Shown here: piece by piece, positions 10,776 to 24,300 of the stretch
How the letters are laid out: every line of letters begins with the position of its first letter
Numbering within the stretch: the stretch's first letter is position 1
Origin: Phanerodontia chrysosporium
Taxonomy: Eukaryota; Basidiomycota; Agaricomycetes; Polyporales; Phanerochaetaceae
Length of the DNA stretch: 64,000 nt
Assembly (NCBI GenBank): GCA_001910725.1
Contig: MJGA01000059.1
Coordinates: 1 to 64,000, forward strand
Direction of reading: 5' to 3'
Position numbers and translations under genes: made by a program
The notes under the pieces: generated by a model
What the model saw: only the letters and a program-made list of their open reading frames with translations
Database searches by the model: none
What the model was told of the DNA's origin: nothing

Positions 10776-13700
10776 TCAATACGAGAAGATCATCAGCCAC
10801 GGGTTGAGCACGATCTGTGGCGGCGTTGTCAGCAACTGCCGATATGCGTGCCAGAGAGAAAAGAGAGACTCACCGGATACAGGATGTGGCACCCGACGGT
10901 GATCGCGAGCGGGAAGATGACGGCCCAGTCCCAGCCGAGGATCTGCCAGCCCGCGGGGACGGCAGGCGTCGCGAGGACGACCATGCCTGCGGCGATGATG
11001 GTGCAGGAGACGAGGGCGAGCCAGAAGCGCCGCGCGATCTTGGGGACCTCCATCCAAAAGTTGGAGCGCTCGACCTCCTTCTTCGTCGCGCCCCACTGGA
11101 TGTTGTACGAGAACATGTGCGCGAGGAGGGCCTGCGTGAGGTGGATCGAGAGGCCGCCGAAGAAGAAGAAGCTGTGCAGGACACCGAGTCAGCGGCCCGG
11201 TGTGCAATAAAGAGGCAGAGGGTACTCACAAGAACGGCACCCACTTGAGGTTCTCGAAGAGCGCGTCGAGCAGGTTGCGGTGGCCGAGGCGGTACTCGAG
11301 GAGCGTGAAGCCGACGTTGCCGGCGCCGGGGAAGACGACCATGCAGGCGAGCCAGATCTCGAAGGAGTGGAGGTAGAAGCCGTCGACGTCGAGGCTCCAG
11401 CCGAGGAGGAGGTAGTTCATGACGGAGAGCGCGAGGCCGGCGGCGATGCCGTAGTACGAGAACATGTAGCTCGTCATCGCGACCTTGTAGTGCACGGGCG
11501 CGGAGCACCACATGAACATGTGCAGCTGCTTGTTGATCGGGCCCTTGCGCCACCACTGCGCGATGGGGTTGAAGATGAGCTCGGAGCAGCCGTAGGCGTA
11601 CTTTTGCCAGCGGTTGAGCTCGTCGTCGCACGTGAGGGACACGCCCTCCTTGAAGCCGCCGTCCGAGTACGTCGCCCAGCGGATGACGTAGCCCTTGAGC
11701 ATGAGGCGGAGGGCCATGTCAAAGTCCTCTGAGACGTTGGCCTCCGACCAGATCTTCTTCACGCCGTCCGCGGGGTCGACGAACGCCGCGTCCTGCAGCG
11801 CGCTCCAGCGGAGGAAGGCGTTGTGGCCGACGAACGGCGCGACCTCGCCGTTGGAGCAGCCGAGGGAGATGCAGCGGTTGATGCGGCGCGTAAAGTGGGC
11901 GATGCCGTTCTCAAAGTAGTGGTGGGCGACCTGCATGACGTCGCTCTCGTGCTGGATGATCGCGACCTCGGGGCACTCGGCGAGCTCGCGCGCGGCGTCG
12001 CGCAGGCAGTCCTCGGGGACGATCGTGTCCGAGTCGACGATGAGGATGATGTCGCCGATGCGGAGAGAGCGCGCGTTGTGGGCCCACGGCCGCCAGCGCT
12101 GGCCGCTCTCCTCGTACGTCTCCTCGATGGCGAGCTGGAGCGCGCGCTCCTCGATGTCGTCGTCCTCGTCGATGACCTCGCCGCGCGCGGTCGCCTCGGC
12201 CATCATGGCGGCCATGTGCTTCTCGAGCTTGAGCGAGAGCTGGAGGCCGTAGTTCATGTTCGACGCCTTCTTGAAGCGGCCGGCACGCTTGTAGCCGTCG
12301 GGGGCGTTGCTGTGTGGGGGACGGGCGACCCAGCCGATGTTGTTGTCCGCATAAAAGGCGATGCGCTCCGCACGGTCTTCTTCGCTGATGAGCTGCAGAC
12401 CGTCGTCGTGGATGAGGATGGACGAGGTGCCGCCCTGGCGCGAGTACGTCTGCATGGCCTTCTTGAGCGAGTACACGGACGGTGCACTAGCAAGCGCGCG
12501 TCAGCCACCGGCTCAACGGGCGCGCGCTCGGTATACGCACATGGTCTCCTTCAGGCTCTCCTTGTAGACCGGCATCTCGATGGTGACGTGGGGGAGGTTG
12601 GCGTCGACGATCTTGTTCGGTGCTGGTGGCACAGCAGAGTAGTACTTGGAGTTCTGGTGGTACTGCGCGACGGGACCGATGACCATGCTGAGGTTACCGA
12701 TCATCTGCGACGCAAAGAACTGCGAAGGAGTGAGACGGAGGGTCTGAGCAGGAGACGCCAGGGGCACTCACGATGGAGATGCAGTAGAGCATCGGGGCGG
12801 TGACGAGGAGCGCAAAGCGGATGAACGTGCCGTCGAGTACGCTCTCGACGAGGAGGATGCTGACACCACTCGCGACAAAGTCTGCGAACGGTGTGTCAGC
12901 GGGGCGGTGTGCGCCTGAAAGGCCGGGCAGACTCACAGATGGAGAGTGCACACGCAACACCACAGTAGAACGGCGCAAAGAGGCGCGTGGGGCGCTGCGA
13001 GGGCCCGTCCGCGGTCTTCTCGACGTCCTCCTTGCTGCTCACAAAGTAGCTGAGGCCGAAGCGGCACCCGCGGCCCTTCTTCTCCTTGTCCTTTGCGCGC
13101 TTGCTGTCCGCGGCGGCAGACTTCTCCTTTGCAATCGCCGCGACCTCGGCCTCGTCGAGGTGGCCGGTGGGCTTCTCGGTGAGGTTCACGTACGAGCCCG
13201 TGTCGCTCTGCGGCGCAGACGCCATCGATGTGAGCTCCTGCCGGCGGTTCCACACGAGCTTGATGAGCTTGTCGTCAAAGTCGCGTGCGGTGGGGATGAT
13301 GTCGTCGAGGTTGTACGCCCACACGACGAGCACACGCTCGTCACGCTGTGTGTGCGTGTCAGCAATTTTGCGCAGGATGTTGCGGAAGGGGGACGCACGA
13401 TGAACGCGCCGCACTGCTCCTTGTCGGCGCGCGGCAGCCAGCTCATGGTGTCGAGCACCTGGATGCGGGTATCATCGTCGACAAAGATCGAGTCGCCTTC
13501 GTCCTTCCTGCGGGGGATCCGTCAGTGCTTTGGACTCGCATACGGAGGACGACACCGAAAGCGCCAGCGGGAATAAGGCGTGCGACGCGGTCACAGACAC
13601 AAGGAATGGAAGACAAACAAAGAACAAAAGCGGCGACGCGTCGGGCGCTCCCACGTCTGCAGAAAGCGGATGACGGTTGCGACGGCGGTGGTAATCTATC

Positions 13701-14072
13701 TGTCAAACGCCGCCGCCATCGCAAACGCCGCAACACAAGAAACAACAGAGCTGGGGTGTTTCCAGAACCGACCTAGGACGCGCGGGATCCCAGGCCAAGG
13801 GGACGAGACAGATGGGGGACGTACACAGAGGCGAGGGCAGCGTGGATCGCCGCCGAGCGCATCTTGACGGCGACGACGGGGTTGAGAGCACGCACGGCAG
13901 CCTCAAAGGGCTCGAGGTGGCGGTTCTCGTAGGGGAAGACGCGAAAGTGGCCTGGCTCGACGCGGAGGCAGACGCCGGCGTGGACGTTCTCCTCGGAGGG
14001 CTTGAACCAGGCGTCGCCCTGGGTCTGGCGGAAGATGTGGTGGAGCAGGGCATCGTACGCGTCGTAGTCCAT
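10776..14072 (-). CDS. Glycosyltransferase family 2, polytopic membrane protein
   Basis: Eight exons (14072-13825, 13507-13399, 13345-12937, 12881-12772, 12719-12541, 12486-11230, 11171-10874, 10814-10776) join in phase to 882 residues. A soluble N-terminal region of about 240 residues is followed by two or three membrane segments (roughly 250-320), a cytosolic GT2 catalytic domain and further C-terminal membrane segments. Catalytic marks: HVTIEMPVYKESL, the DSD at about 503-505, HNAFLRW, SED at about 604-606 and RWQKYAYG at about 644-651, the place of the QxxRW motif of processive GT2 enzymes such as cellulose and hyaluronan synthases. It likely makes or extends a cell-wall polysaccharide at the plasma membrane; the product is not identifiable. 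It lacks chitin-synthase signatures. The first intron (about 315 bases) is unusually long for this window and might hide a small exon, although the phases fit without one. Confidence 0.88.
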
Positions 14073-17000
14073 CGCGGGCGGCCTGAAGGAGTGTGCAGGA
14101 CGGGCGCGACGGGCGAGAGGGGGATACTGACGGAGGCAAAGCTGGAGACGTACGTCCCCACGGCAGGCCCTTATATCGCGGCACACACGCCTGTACGCAT
14201 GCGCCGTGCGCTCGGGGCGACGACTGGGCGGCTGTGGAAATGCAGACAGGAAGGCAACGGAGTGAGCGTACTGCCGCGGCTGCAAGTGAATGCACGTACC
14301 CCTGGAGAGCGTGTCGTGCGCGGAGGAGGACCTCACCAGGCACGGGAGCGACCGACCGCCGGACGGGGTGCGTGTAGCATGGGCCGGGCGAGGCGCAGAC
14401 CGCAGGGACGGGGAGACCAAGGGACTGCGGGACTGCAGCTGTCAGAGGCTGGACGTATCAGCGGAACGTTCGTCGGAAGTCGAGCAGCCTGGGCAGGCGA
14501 GGGTGATATCGACCTAGGACGTGCACCGCAGCAGCGTCTGTGAGTGCTTTGTGCGGCGAGAGATAGCATTGCCGGCGATATCGCCTGCATGCTGCGTCCT
14601 GGGCATGAGCCCAAGCTACCGAGACAGGGTTTGCCTGCGAGGATGTCATGGCTCGCACAACTCCCGCCCGCAGACAGGCGCGCAGCCGCGTTTGAGGAGA
14701 TCAGATCGCTCCCACGGACAGGCCCGGGCGGCGCGGCGGGAGTCGCACGGCAAACGCAATCACGCCTGGGCCGTCGCCCAGCGTTTCGTCTCAGAGGCAG
14801 GCGCGCGTGATCCGGCGGTGCAATGAATGCTAGCACGTCCAATAAACTCTGCCTCGCTGCACCCTTCGTCAAACGCAAACGCTTCATGTCTTAATCTACA
14901 CCCTGCTGCGTGCGGCCGAGGCCCTCGCCCGCTCTTATCGCAGGCGGTCTCGACGCCAGGGCCAGAGGTGACAGCAGTGCGCTGACGCTGTGCATCCGGG
15001 CCACCTTGCAGTCAAGCATTCCAGCGCCTCGAGCAATGCCAGGCGGCGTACGCAAGGGAGTGCCTGGGGTGTGCGACGACGGACAGCCTCCGCTACGAGC
15101 GACGCTAGCCTCAGCCGAAAGGATACTCGCTGTCTATATCCCGGTCCCGAAAAAGTGATCCGCCGCGGGCAGATCGGCGATCGCGGTGCTGCCGCGTTCA
15201 CGCAGATCCTCGCCAGCCCGCGCTCGCCGGGGCGCATCCAGGCACGCGCGCCGCACCAACCTCGGCGTGCTGGCCACCTCGGGTATGCCTCCTGGCCCAG
15301 CACGCACGGCCGCCGCTCGCACTCTATCAGCCAGAGCGTCGGACGTTCACGAGCGCCGCCGGCGAAAGCTCCCAACGCGGACCCGCAAGGCGCACACCCT
15401 CCGAGCTCACACGCAGGCCGTGCCTGAGCACGCACATGCAATCAACACACGCCTGCCCGCCGGGGCCCGACGCGGGGCAGCGTTTGCCCGTACGGGGCTT
15501 TGCACAATAGAGAGAAAAGGACGAATACGAGTGGGCACTCACTACACGTGCATACCGAGTGGTATTCAGGTGAGATGCCTGGTCTGCGTATTGTATACAG
15601 TGAGGGTTTGGAGAAAGGAGAGAGCTCATTGTCCCAATATATACGCCATGTTCTGGAAATGCCATACGTTTGGCCGAATGGCCTTTGAGACAAACATAGA
15701 ACACGTCATGGTGAAGTGTGAGCCAAGAGCTGTCATCTCCACCTACATCCCAGCGGAATCGGGCGGTATGCACAATGTTGACGGCACGAAGCATGACATC
15801 CGACTTTGACAAGACAGAAGACACCGAGCCTGGACATATGGAGAGCGAAGCCTAGACGAGAAGCCCTGCAAGACAGCGGTGGACCTTGTGGCGTCGTGAT
15901 CACGCGGCGAGGAGCACAACTGCAAAGGCTACAGCGTTGCACAACCGATAGGCTTTTGCTTGTAGAACAGGAACGGCCAAAGTCAATGACGAGCACGCCC
16001 GGGCAGACGGCTCTGCTGCGCGACGAGCCTGCCTATAACCGCCACGCCGAGAGCCCACCGCGGCAACTTCCATGCTACGACGCGGGCAGCTGCCCTCGAT
16101 GGCGCCCCGTGCAGCCACGAGACCCGCGCGGTCGAGACCCGCGCAGGCCAGGGACAGCCCGACGCCGCCGTCGTGGCGCGGCGCCGCGTGCGGCACATCC
16201 TCCGCCGGGACGGACATCACGCGTCCGATAGGGTGCGTCGCGACGCCCCGCGCGCGCGCGACTCGGACCTGGCGACGGCGCACGGCGTGACGACGCCCCG
16301 CGCCTGCCTGATATGCTCGCCCGGCGCTGATCCGCGCGTGCGCTGTGGGCCGTTGTGGGTGCGCGCGGTCGTCGGAGGCGTCAGGCAGGCTCGTTGTATG
16401 CGCGGCGGCGACCGCGCGCGCGGGGGCTGCGGGAGCTGCGGCGCGCGGCGTGCGCTCGCATCGGGCCCTCCAGGTGTCGGAGGCGCCGGGACGTGGGTGT
16501 CCGGCGACATGTCCTAGTTTGGACTGCTCCTTCAGTCGCGTCGAGTGCCTGTATTCTGCCGCCTTTCGAGGGGGCCGCCCCCGGCCCGCCTGACAGGTCG
16601 CCACGGGCAGTCCTGCAGAGCGAGACCCCGGAGCCGCCCGCGCGCGCGCGCACCCCGAGGCTCCGTGATGGACAGGGGCGCTCGCGCAGGCCCCTTCGCG
16701 GGGCCCGGACAGTATGCCAGCTGCGACGCTCGACGGCAGTCCAGCCGGCGACGGTGCAGGAAGCACCCCAGACACGCCGAGCGCGAGGGTCGCCGCGAGG
16801 GTTGGAGTCGCGCTGTCGGCGGACGCCCTGCGAGGCCCGCGCGTGCCCCGGCTTCGACGCGATCGCGCGCCGCCGACCGTATCGTCGCGTCTCGGGGCTG
16901 CGCCTCGTGCCGATTCGCTGCGACGGGGTGCAGGGGCGTCCACCTGGCTTGTGTTTGCCTTCCCTGCGTGCGTGCGCAGGGCCCGCGAGAAGGCGTGCGG

Positions 17001-19467
17001 ACAGGCTGCCGCGGGACACGAGGAGGGCACCCGTGCGTCGACGATAACGCGCAGCGAGACCTGGTGTGCGCGAAGAGCGGCCACGCGCGCGAGGCTCGCG
17101 TATCGCCGGGCGCAGCGCGCTCGTGCCGTCCGGGGATGCGACGCGGGTGCCTGCATGGACGTGCTCTTCCGTGCACGATCGTGTGTCTCTCCTGACGTTT
17201 GCATGGTATCGTCGTGACGTCTGCATCGGGCGCGCGGTCGACGAAGCGATTTCTGGCGACGCGATGCGCCCCTGGCTTTTGTCTGCCTGACGTCTTCTCT
17301 GCTCGTGTTGTTGACGTCTGGCCCTGGCGCCGCCGGTCGTCGCCGCAGCGACACCCGGGTGTCCTACACTCGTTGTCTCCCCGCCGCGCCCGGCGATCGC
17401 CCACGGGACGCGCCTGCAAAGCCAAGCTGGAACTCTAACCTTGAGCATCACCACAAATGGAAGTATTGGAGCATCGCGAAGCGGAGGTGAAGTAATGGCC
17501 ACGGGTCGCGATTTCATTTCGCAGAGATATCCGTCTGCGCGCGGTGCACGGTAGGGTGCGTGCCATTAACTCGTGTGCGGACAGTGTCTCACCAGAGTAG
17601 GGCGCCGGTGTCGTCACCGCAAGAGGCGCCACACGCGCCGCAGCGCTCCGGCGGTATCTCGTCGAGGAGGCTTTCACCGGGGCGCGCGATGCATAGATGG
17701 CCAACACCTGGACTAGGACGCAGGGACGGCCCATGCCGTCGCACGGCGCCACCGTGCACTTTGACAGAATGGCGGAGAAGCTGCCGGGGAGGTGTCGCAG
17801 AGTGGGCAACGATGGCCGCGGGCGTGCGGTGCAGGGAGCATGGGTTCCCGAGGTGTGTGCTTCGCGCGTTCGCGAACAGCACGCCGTGCGGCGCGAGGCC
17901 AAGCCGTGCCCGGCATCGCGCCTGCGAAGTGCGTCGTCGCAGGGTGCGGGGGAGGCGGGCGCGGAGATACGGCTGCCTGGGAACTGCGGGCGCGCACCTG
18001 CGGACGGCAGCGCGCCGGTGTCCGGCCGCGCTCGTCTGGAACACGTTCAGAGGGGGGTTCGGGAGGGTGAATGACGGAGCCGCTGCGCACAAGGGGGCCG
18101 CACAGTCCCGTTGGGCCGTCGCTGCTGCGGTAGAGCGGGGCGGGCCTAGCGGGCTGGCGGCGGCGGCCACGGCCAACGATGGGTCGCATTGTTGGGAGAC
18201 TGCGCCAAGGACAACGCTGAGACGGGCAGGACCACGGACGATTCTGCGCGGCGCCTTGGCTCGCGGGAGGCTAGCTCGCGCGCGGACGGGATGTGCAGGC
18301 ACCAGTGACTGATGGCCGCATGTCTCGAGCCGAACAGCACCGTCTCTACGAACGAGGACGCGTGCGTGCGTCTCGTTGTATGGAGCAGGCGGGCTGCTCG
18401 TCCTGGCGACGCTGCCCGCCAGCGACACGGCGGCGTCGTCGACGTCCGCGGAGGGCACTGTGATGCTCGGGGAGATGTCGGGACCGGGAATGATAGGTCG
18501 TCGACATGCCGTGCGTGCGCCTCCTCGAGCACGTCTGCGACCCTGGCCCGATGGGCAGCAGAGGCGATGGTCGTGGAAGAGCGAGTGCATCGCGGGCGCC
18601 GCAATTAATTCGCCTGATAGTGTCAGGCTGGGACATGATTTGGGTCGAAACGTGTTGGGGAGCGGGATGCAGATGTCCAGCGGGTGACTGTAGGCTACAA
18701 GGATACTGTGCGGTACGCACCAAAACGCCACGGCTTTGGGGTGCAAAAGTGTCCGAATCGGGAAGTTCGTGCTGAATATCTGGCGCTGGCAAAAACGCGA
18801 GTCCCATGCACACACTGGACAGGTTTTCCACCAACCACCATCTCTGCTCTGCCCCGTCGGCGTATTTGGTCTTTATCGGCTGCAATGCGGGATAAAGCAT
18901 CTTGCAATTCGTTGGGAATGTATTTGGGGGCCGGCGATAGCGCAGGATGACTGTGCGATGCCCTTGAACCAACCGTCAGGGTCTTTTCCATTATCCGTCG
19001 AGGCGAAGCGATCGCTGAGAAAGTTCGTTCAGGGACACTCCGTGCGAGGCAGTGCTGAATGCATCCCACGCAGATCACAGCGCCTTGTCGCGTTGACAGC
19101 CCGCGCATGTGCGCCGCGTCCAGAGCGAGGGCTTTTGTGCACGCCTCGCCAAGGCGCCCTGTTCCTCCGACGAAGCAGGGGACAACACCTATCGATCACG
19201 TCAACGTCGCTGTGGACGTCGCTCTGCGGTCTCTGTCCCCCCACGCACCGCAGAGACCATTCTTCGCGCGAGGGCCGAGGCCGCCCCATCCGCCTGCAGT
19301 TCCTCGAGGACCCCCGGGCACGCCTCAGGGGCAGTCGGCAATCGCTACAGTCCGTGCCACGCATCGTTCGCACCCTGTCCAATACCCGTTTGGTGATCGA
19401 GTACTAATACCACCCATCCTCATCCCAGAAGCCCTCTAGACACCCGCCGCTCCTTGGCTTCGACACC
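14073..19467. other. 5.4 kb GC-rich block without a supportable gene
   Basis: Many long open frames exist on both strands (for example minus 17354-15900 and minus 18815-17589), but this is expected where GC is so high. They overlap one another, are dominated by Arg, Ala, Pro and Ser, and show no domain or clean splice phases. The richest part is about 16.1-17.4 kb, full of CG dinucleotides. The last few hundred bases should hold the promoter of the KRE6-type gene. Confidence 0.5.
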
Positions 19468-21303
19468 ATGCCGTCCCCGCCGTCGATTGTCTCCTCCGCG
19501 TCGTCCTCCTCCGAGGCCGTCGCGACCCCGCCCCTCCCTCCCGCCACGACCGGCTCGACTCGGGACCCGCCCCTCGACCCGCCTCGCCCGCTCTTCTTCA
19601 TCGACCGCCGGAGCGAGAGCAACACCATTGAGGAGGAACGGCGCGACCGCAGCGACCCGTTCCGCACGCCGGACCTCTCGACCCCGCCGACGCCCAACTC
19701 GCAGCGGGACAACCCGTTCAGCCCGCCGGGCAGCATCCTCAATGGCATCGACAGCGGCCTCCACTCGCGCGTGCACAGCCGCGTGTCCGTCGCGAGCAGC
19801 GCGAGCGGTCCCGCCCCGCGCCCCGGGCTCGGCAGCCGCACGAGCACGATGCGCGACAGCTTCATGTCGCCCGCGCCGATGCCCCGCCGCCCGACGGCCG
19901 CGATGCCGAGCGCGAGCCGCTTCTCGCTGGCCGCGCCGCGCTCGAAGCGCCTCAAGTCGACGATGCTCTCGGGGACGATCGAGAAGCCGTGGACGACGGA
20001 GAAGGACGTGCAGGGCCGCCTCGCGTACTGGATCACGTACTTTGTCGCCGCCCTCGGCATCGCAGGCGGCGTCCTGCGCTGCTACTTTGCGTGGAAGGAC
20101 GTGCCGCGCGTCGGCAACCTGTGTCTCGTCATGCAGGACGACTTTAACACGTTCGACACGGACCACACCTGGTTCCGCGAGGTCGACATGGGCGGTTTCG
20201 GGTGCGTAAAAGTGATGTGCTTCATTGCTGGCGGTGCGCTGACAATGCCCATTAGCAATGGCGAATTCGAGATGACGACCAACTCCCCGAACAACAGTTT
20301 CGTCGAGGACGGCATGCTGTACATCGTCCCGACCCTCACCTCGGACGTCATCGGCTACGACAACGTCTTCAACGGTTACACGTACAACGTCTCTGGCTGC
20401 ACCAACACCAACCGTAAGTCGTCGTGCGCTCAAGTGTTGGCTGCCTCTAACGCCACCCATAGTCACCGCTTGCGGTGCCGTGTCCAACTCCACCAGCGGC
20501 GCGGTCATCAACCCGGTCATGTCGGCGCGCATCACCACAAAGAACAGCTACAGCATCCGGTACGGCAAGGTCGAGATCCGCGCACGGCTTCCGCGCGGGG
20601 ACTGGCTGTGGCCCGCACTGTGGATGCTGCCCGTGAACGACACCTACGGAACGTGGCCTGCGTCGGGCGAGATCGACATCATGGAGTCGCGCGGGAACGG
20701 GCCGTCGTACAAGGCGCAGGGCGTGGACTACGTGCGCGGCTCGCTGAACTGGGGCCCGTTCTCGTGGCTGAACGGCGTGAGCAAGACGTTCGGGTGGTGG
20801 AACACGCGGCGGACGTCGTACGACGAGGAGTTCCACACGTACAGCCTCGAGTGGACGGACAAGTTCCTGCGGATCTACGTCGACACGCGGCTGCACCACA
20901 TGCTCGACGTCTCGTTCAACGAGCCGTTCTTCACGCGCGGGCAGTTCCCGCCGTACGTGCAGAACGGGAGCCAGACGATCCAGACGCCGAACCCGTGGAT
21001 CAACGGCAGCATCGCGGCGCCGTTCGACCAGCCGTTCTACCTCATCATGAACGTCGCCGTCGGCGGCACGAACGGGTGGTTCCCCGACGGCGTCGGCGGA
21101 AAGCCGTGGCTCGACGGCTCCAACAGTGAGTAGCCCCCCACAGCCTCTCAAGTGTGTCTGCTGCGGGACGCTGACGGGCGTGTGTCGCAGGGGCGATGCT
21201 CGATTTCGCGAGGCACCAGAGCGACTGGTACGCGACGTGGCCGTCGGACCCCAAGAAGCGCGCTCTCGTCGTCGACTCGGTCAAGATGTGGGAGCAGTGC
21301 TGA
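19468..21303 (+). CDS. KRE6/SKN1-type GH16 beta-glucan synthesis protein
   Basis: Four exons (19468-20201, 20256-20413, 20463-21125, 21191-21303) give 555 residues. A Ser/Pro-rich cytosolic N-terminus of about 185 residues is followed by one membrane segment (about 186-208, YWITYFVAALGIAGGVL) and a lumenal GH16 fold. The catalytic signature GEIDIME places the nucleophile and acid/base at E367, D369 and E372; nearby GDWLWPALWMLP and the C-terminal NVAVGGTNGWFPD are typical of the SKN1/KRE6 group. These type II proteins of the secretory pathway and plasma membrane are needed for 1,6-beta-glucan in the fungal wall, although the exact reaction is debated. Length and topology agree with basidiomycete members. 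A run of 15 T lies about 150 bases after the stop. Confidence 0.93.
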
Positions 21304-24300
21304 GCCCCGCTCCCCCGTTCCCTTCCTTCTCTCCTCGTACTCGCAGTGCTGCGGCACGGACATGGCCTCCTGTCGCCAGTGGGCGGCACGGACACTGGGG
21401 CGTATATTTCTCTGTTTGGGTGTATGTCGCTGGGGATATGTGTGTGCGTGGGCTCGTTTTTTTTTTTTTTTAGTATACCATTCTGGCGGCGGGTGTAATG
21501 CAGACTAGACTTCCGTTCTTGCTTTCGGTAGAGCTTTGTGTATCATATGGAATTAGACGGCACAAACCCCAAGAAAGCTTCACAAGCTTTCATTCTTGCT
21601 TGCTGCAGGCACAAGAAGCGGCGTGTGAGTGGTTTCCATGGCCCTTGTGACATGTTCCCAGCCAATACACAAGCGGAAGGCCGAATAAAGAACTGTAGTC
21701 CTCATACTCTTGGGGAATCTCCTTTGTACCATCAATGTTGTTCACTGCAATAGGGCTGACTCGGAGCGCAGTCATAACTTGAGCTGTCAATTCAGCAGGA
21801 CATGAGATTACACAAATAGCATCGACGCCTGGTATGCATTGGTGGCTCGACGTCGTTGATCTGTCCATATGCGCACACAGCTTTGGGGCCACGGTGAAGA
21901 AGAGTCTGAAAAAAATAAGACCCCACTGACGGTAAGTCTCCAACTAAGAGGAGTAGGTGAAACAGAGTCCGGCGTGGATCGTTCAGTGGGGGGCACGGTC
22001 AACAGCCGGAGCTTTCACAATTCTGGGTATGCTCAACATGCTTCCGACCGTGGAGATACAGATAAGTTAGAGCGGGTACATGGGGCACAGTCGCGCTATG
22101 ATCACCGGCGCGAAAGGTCCGCGCAGGCGCAGTGCCGTCGGGGGCAGTCATCACCCTCTGATGCGAGGCGGGCACAGCTGGCCGACGCCTTCGTGGCGCA
22201 GGCTTGGCGGTTCGCGGCACCGTACGCCGGCGGGGACCACACTCCGCTTCCTCTTTGAATCGGCTCGTGCACGGGGGGCCACGCGGGCGCCCGCTGCCCT
22301 GCAACGCGGGGTCCGTGCACGCGGGTCGTCGCACGGGCCATCAGCAGTGCAATATACGCCCGTTGCGCGGTGATGCGGCGCATGACGACGGGACGGTGTC
22401 CAGTGTGTCCGGCGTTGATCCGCGCCCGCACACAAGCTATGTGGGTCGATGTGTAACGTTGTGGGTGATCGGAGGGCGAGACCTTGCGAACCAAAGCGCG
22501 GATGTCGCGGACGGTGAATGTGATGACGGCAGTTAACGCGAACCACCTCTGCTACCGAGTGTTTCTGACTCATGCTCTGTCCGGGTTCTGTTAAATCCAT
22601 ACATATCATCGACAATGCCACGCGCACCGTAGTGATGCTCACAGGACGGTCCGCCTCGATTATCAGCTTACATTGCGCCGGGCAGCTAAACGTGAGGTCG
22701 TACCGATGCAAGACATCGATCACAATTCTCAAGGTACGTCCTTGCCCCAAGGAGGTTTCCTGCGAAAGCTGATACATGTGCTGGTGGATGGCGACACGTG
22801 TCGCGCAGAGCCCTGCTTGCCCCAAGCACCACCGCGACCTGAAGGACGCACGTCAGACGCAGCCAGTCTCTGAAGGGACGAGATGTACTGCGTACGATAA
22901 CGAGAGCGAACGGTTCTGTAAGACAAGGGCCGCCATGAGCTCTGGCTAATGCGCGTGGAGCGGGAAGCGGGATAGGTCCTGTGCAACGCCGTGCCCAAAG
23001 TTCAGCTAGCAGCTTCATCTCGGGATATAGCGCTGATGCTCATGCCTTCGTGCAGCACCCTCCCTGACGGACGACTGACCGCAATGGGTGCCTGCATGGG
23101 CGAGAGCGGCCCTTCCTGTGCGCGAAGATCACCCGGCCGGGAGCCAGTGCAGGCTGTCGCACATATGTCGAGGCGAGCCGCTGCTAGAAGCGATGCACTC
23201 CACCACACGCCTCTAGCCGGTAGACGTCGTACGGTTCACTGCTGTCGCTGCGCGCATCGCTCGGACCCGACCGGTAGATACTGCACCTCATGTCTCGAAG
23301 CCGTCATCCCGGGGGCGCGTAGACATGCAGGCGCGTCCTCGGCTGGGAGTCGACCGGACGAAGGCTTGGACGCCGGCGGGCGATCCCATACAATGCATAT
23401 GCTATCTTGTTATCAGCGCGTGCAGAAACGGGTCGAACGGACTGACGTCTTCCCGGGCGCAAGCGCGGGCATGCGTACAGCAAGGTCGTTGCTGGTACCG
23501 TGGTGTTGACGTTATCGCGACATTAATCAGCCCCAGCATGCCTTGCTGTGTTCGTGAAGATGTCCAAGTGGCGTACGAGGGAAGGGAAAGCAGGAAATGT
23601 ACGTAGGGAAGGAGCGAGATAACGGACGAGAAGGCCAGAGAGGCAGGGACAAGCAGAGGCGCCGCCGCTCATGTCCGGCCCTGCGCTTCTTCGTCATCGA
23701 CGCGACAGTTATCGCCGGGCGAGTTGCCTTTGAGCGAGAGATAGGCAGGCGTCGAGACCCGTAAGCTGAGCCGGGAGGAAACACGTCTTCCGCATCACCC
23801 TGCGTTCTGAAGCAGGGATTACGGCCGCTGCCAAGAGGGTATTGCGGATACGGGCGTATCTGGTGCGCATGTGTGGAACTGCTCTAGATGAGGCATCGCA
23901 GTGCCTCTTCGCGTGCTGCCGCAGATCATTCACAGTGCACGAGGTTTCGGAGTCGAGGGAATATGAAGAATGGACGTCCGCCCGTGGTGTTGCAGACGGG
24001 GACCTCGAGGCACGGAGAGGCTGAGCGCAGACGCTGGCTTGGAATGCCTTGTCGACAAAGACTCCCAAGACACCCAGACGCCGGACTCTGGGGGACGCGG
24101 TCTAAGGCGAGGTCTCCAGGGTGTCGCAGAACGGAGATAGGGCAGAGACGACAGCAGGCACAGAGGTTCCCTGCGCACGCTCGGAAGTGTCTTTGTTGCG
24201 CGGCGCAGATCGCAAGGGGAGGCCGCAGAAAGACCTCGAGCAAGGTTCGTGCCGTCCGGGGCTATGAAGCGGGTGCCTGCTGGGCTACCATCGCCGGATG

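Noticed and set aside
11226..12476. Chitin synthase as identity of the 416-codon frame
   Set aside because: The frame lacks the QRRRW and EDRYL-type signatures of chitin synthases; the motifs fit a different GT2 group.
15900..17354. 484-codon open frame on the minus strand
   Set aside because: Composition is Arg/Ala/Pro/Ser from GC-rich DNA; other frames on both strands are equally open and no domain or splice logic is present.
17589..18815. 408-codon open frame on the minus strand
   Set aside because: Same reason: overlapping open frames in all directions, low-complexity composition, no motif.
19468..21129. Continuous 553-codon plus frame over the KRE6-type gene
   Set aside because: It reads through two introns; after the second the true frame is the one with GEIDIME, so the continuous version is wrong for its second half.
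21590..21943. 118-codon minus-strand frame with a protein-like middle
   Set aside because: No start context, splice partner or family; too short to support alone.
22151..22825. 224-codon minus-strand frame
   Set aside because: No domain, odd composition, overlapping plus-strand frames of similar quality.
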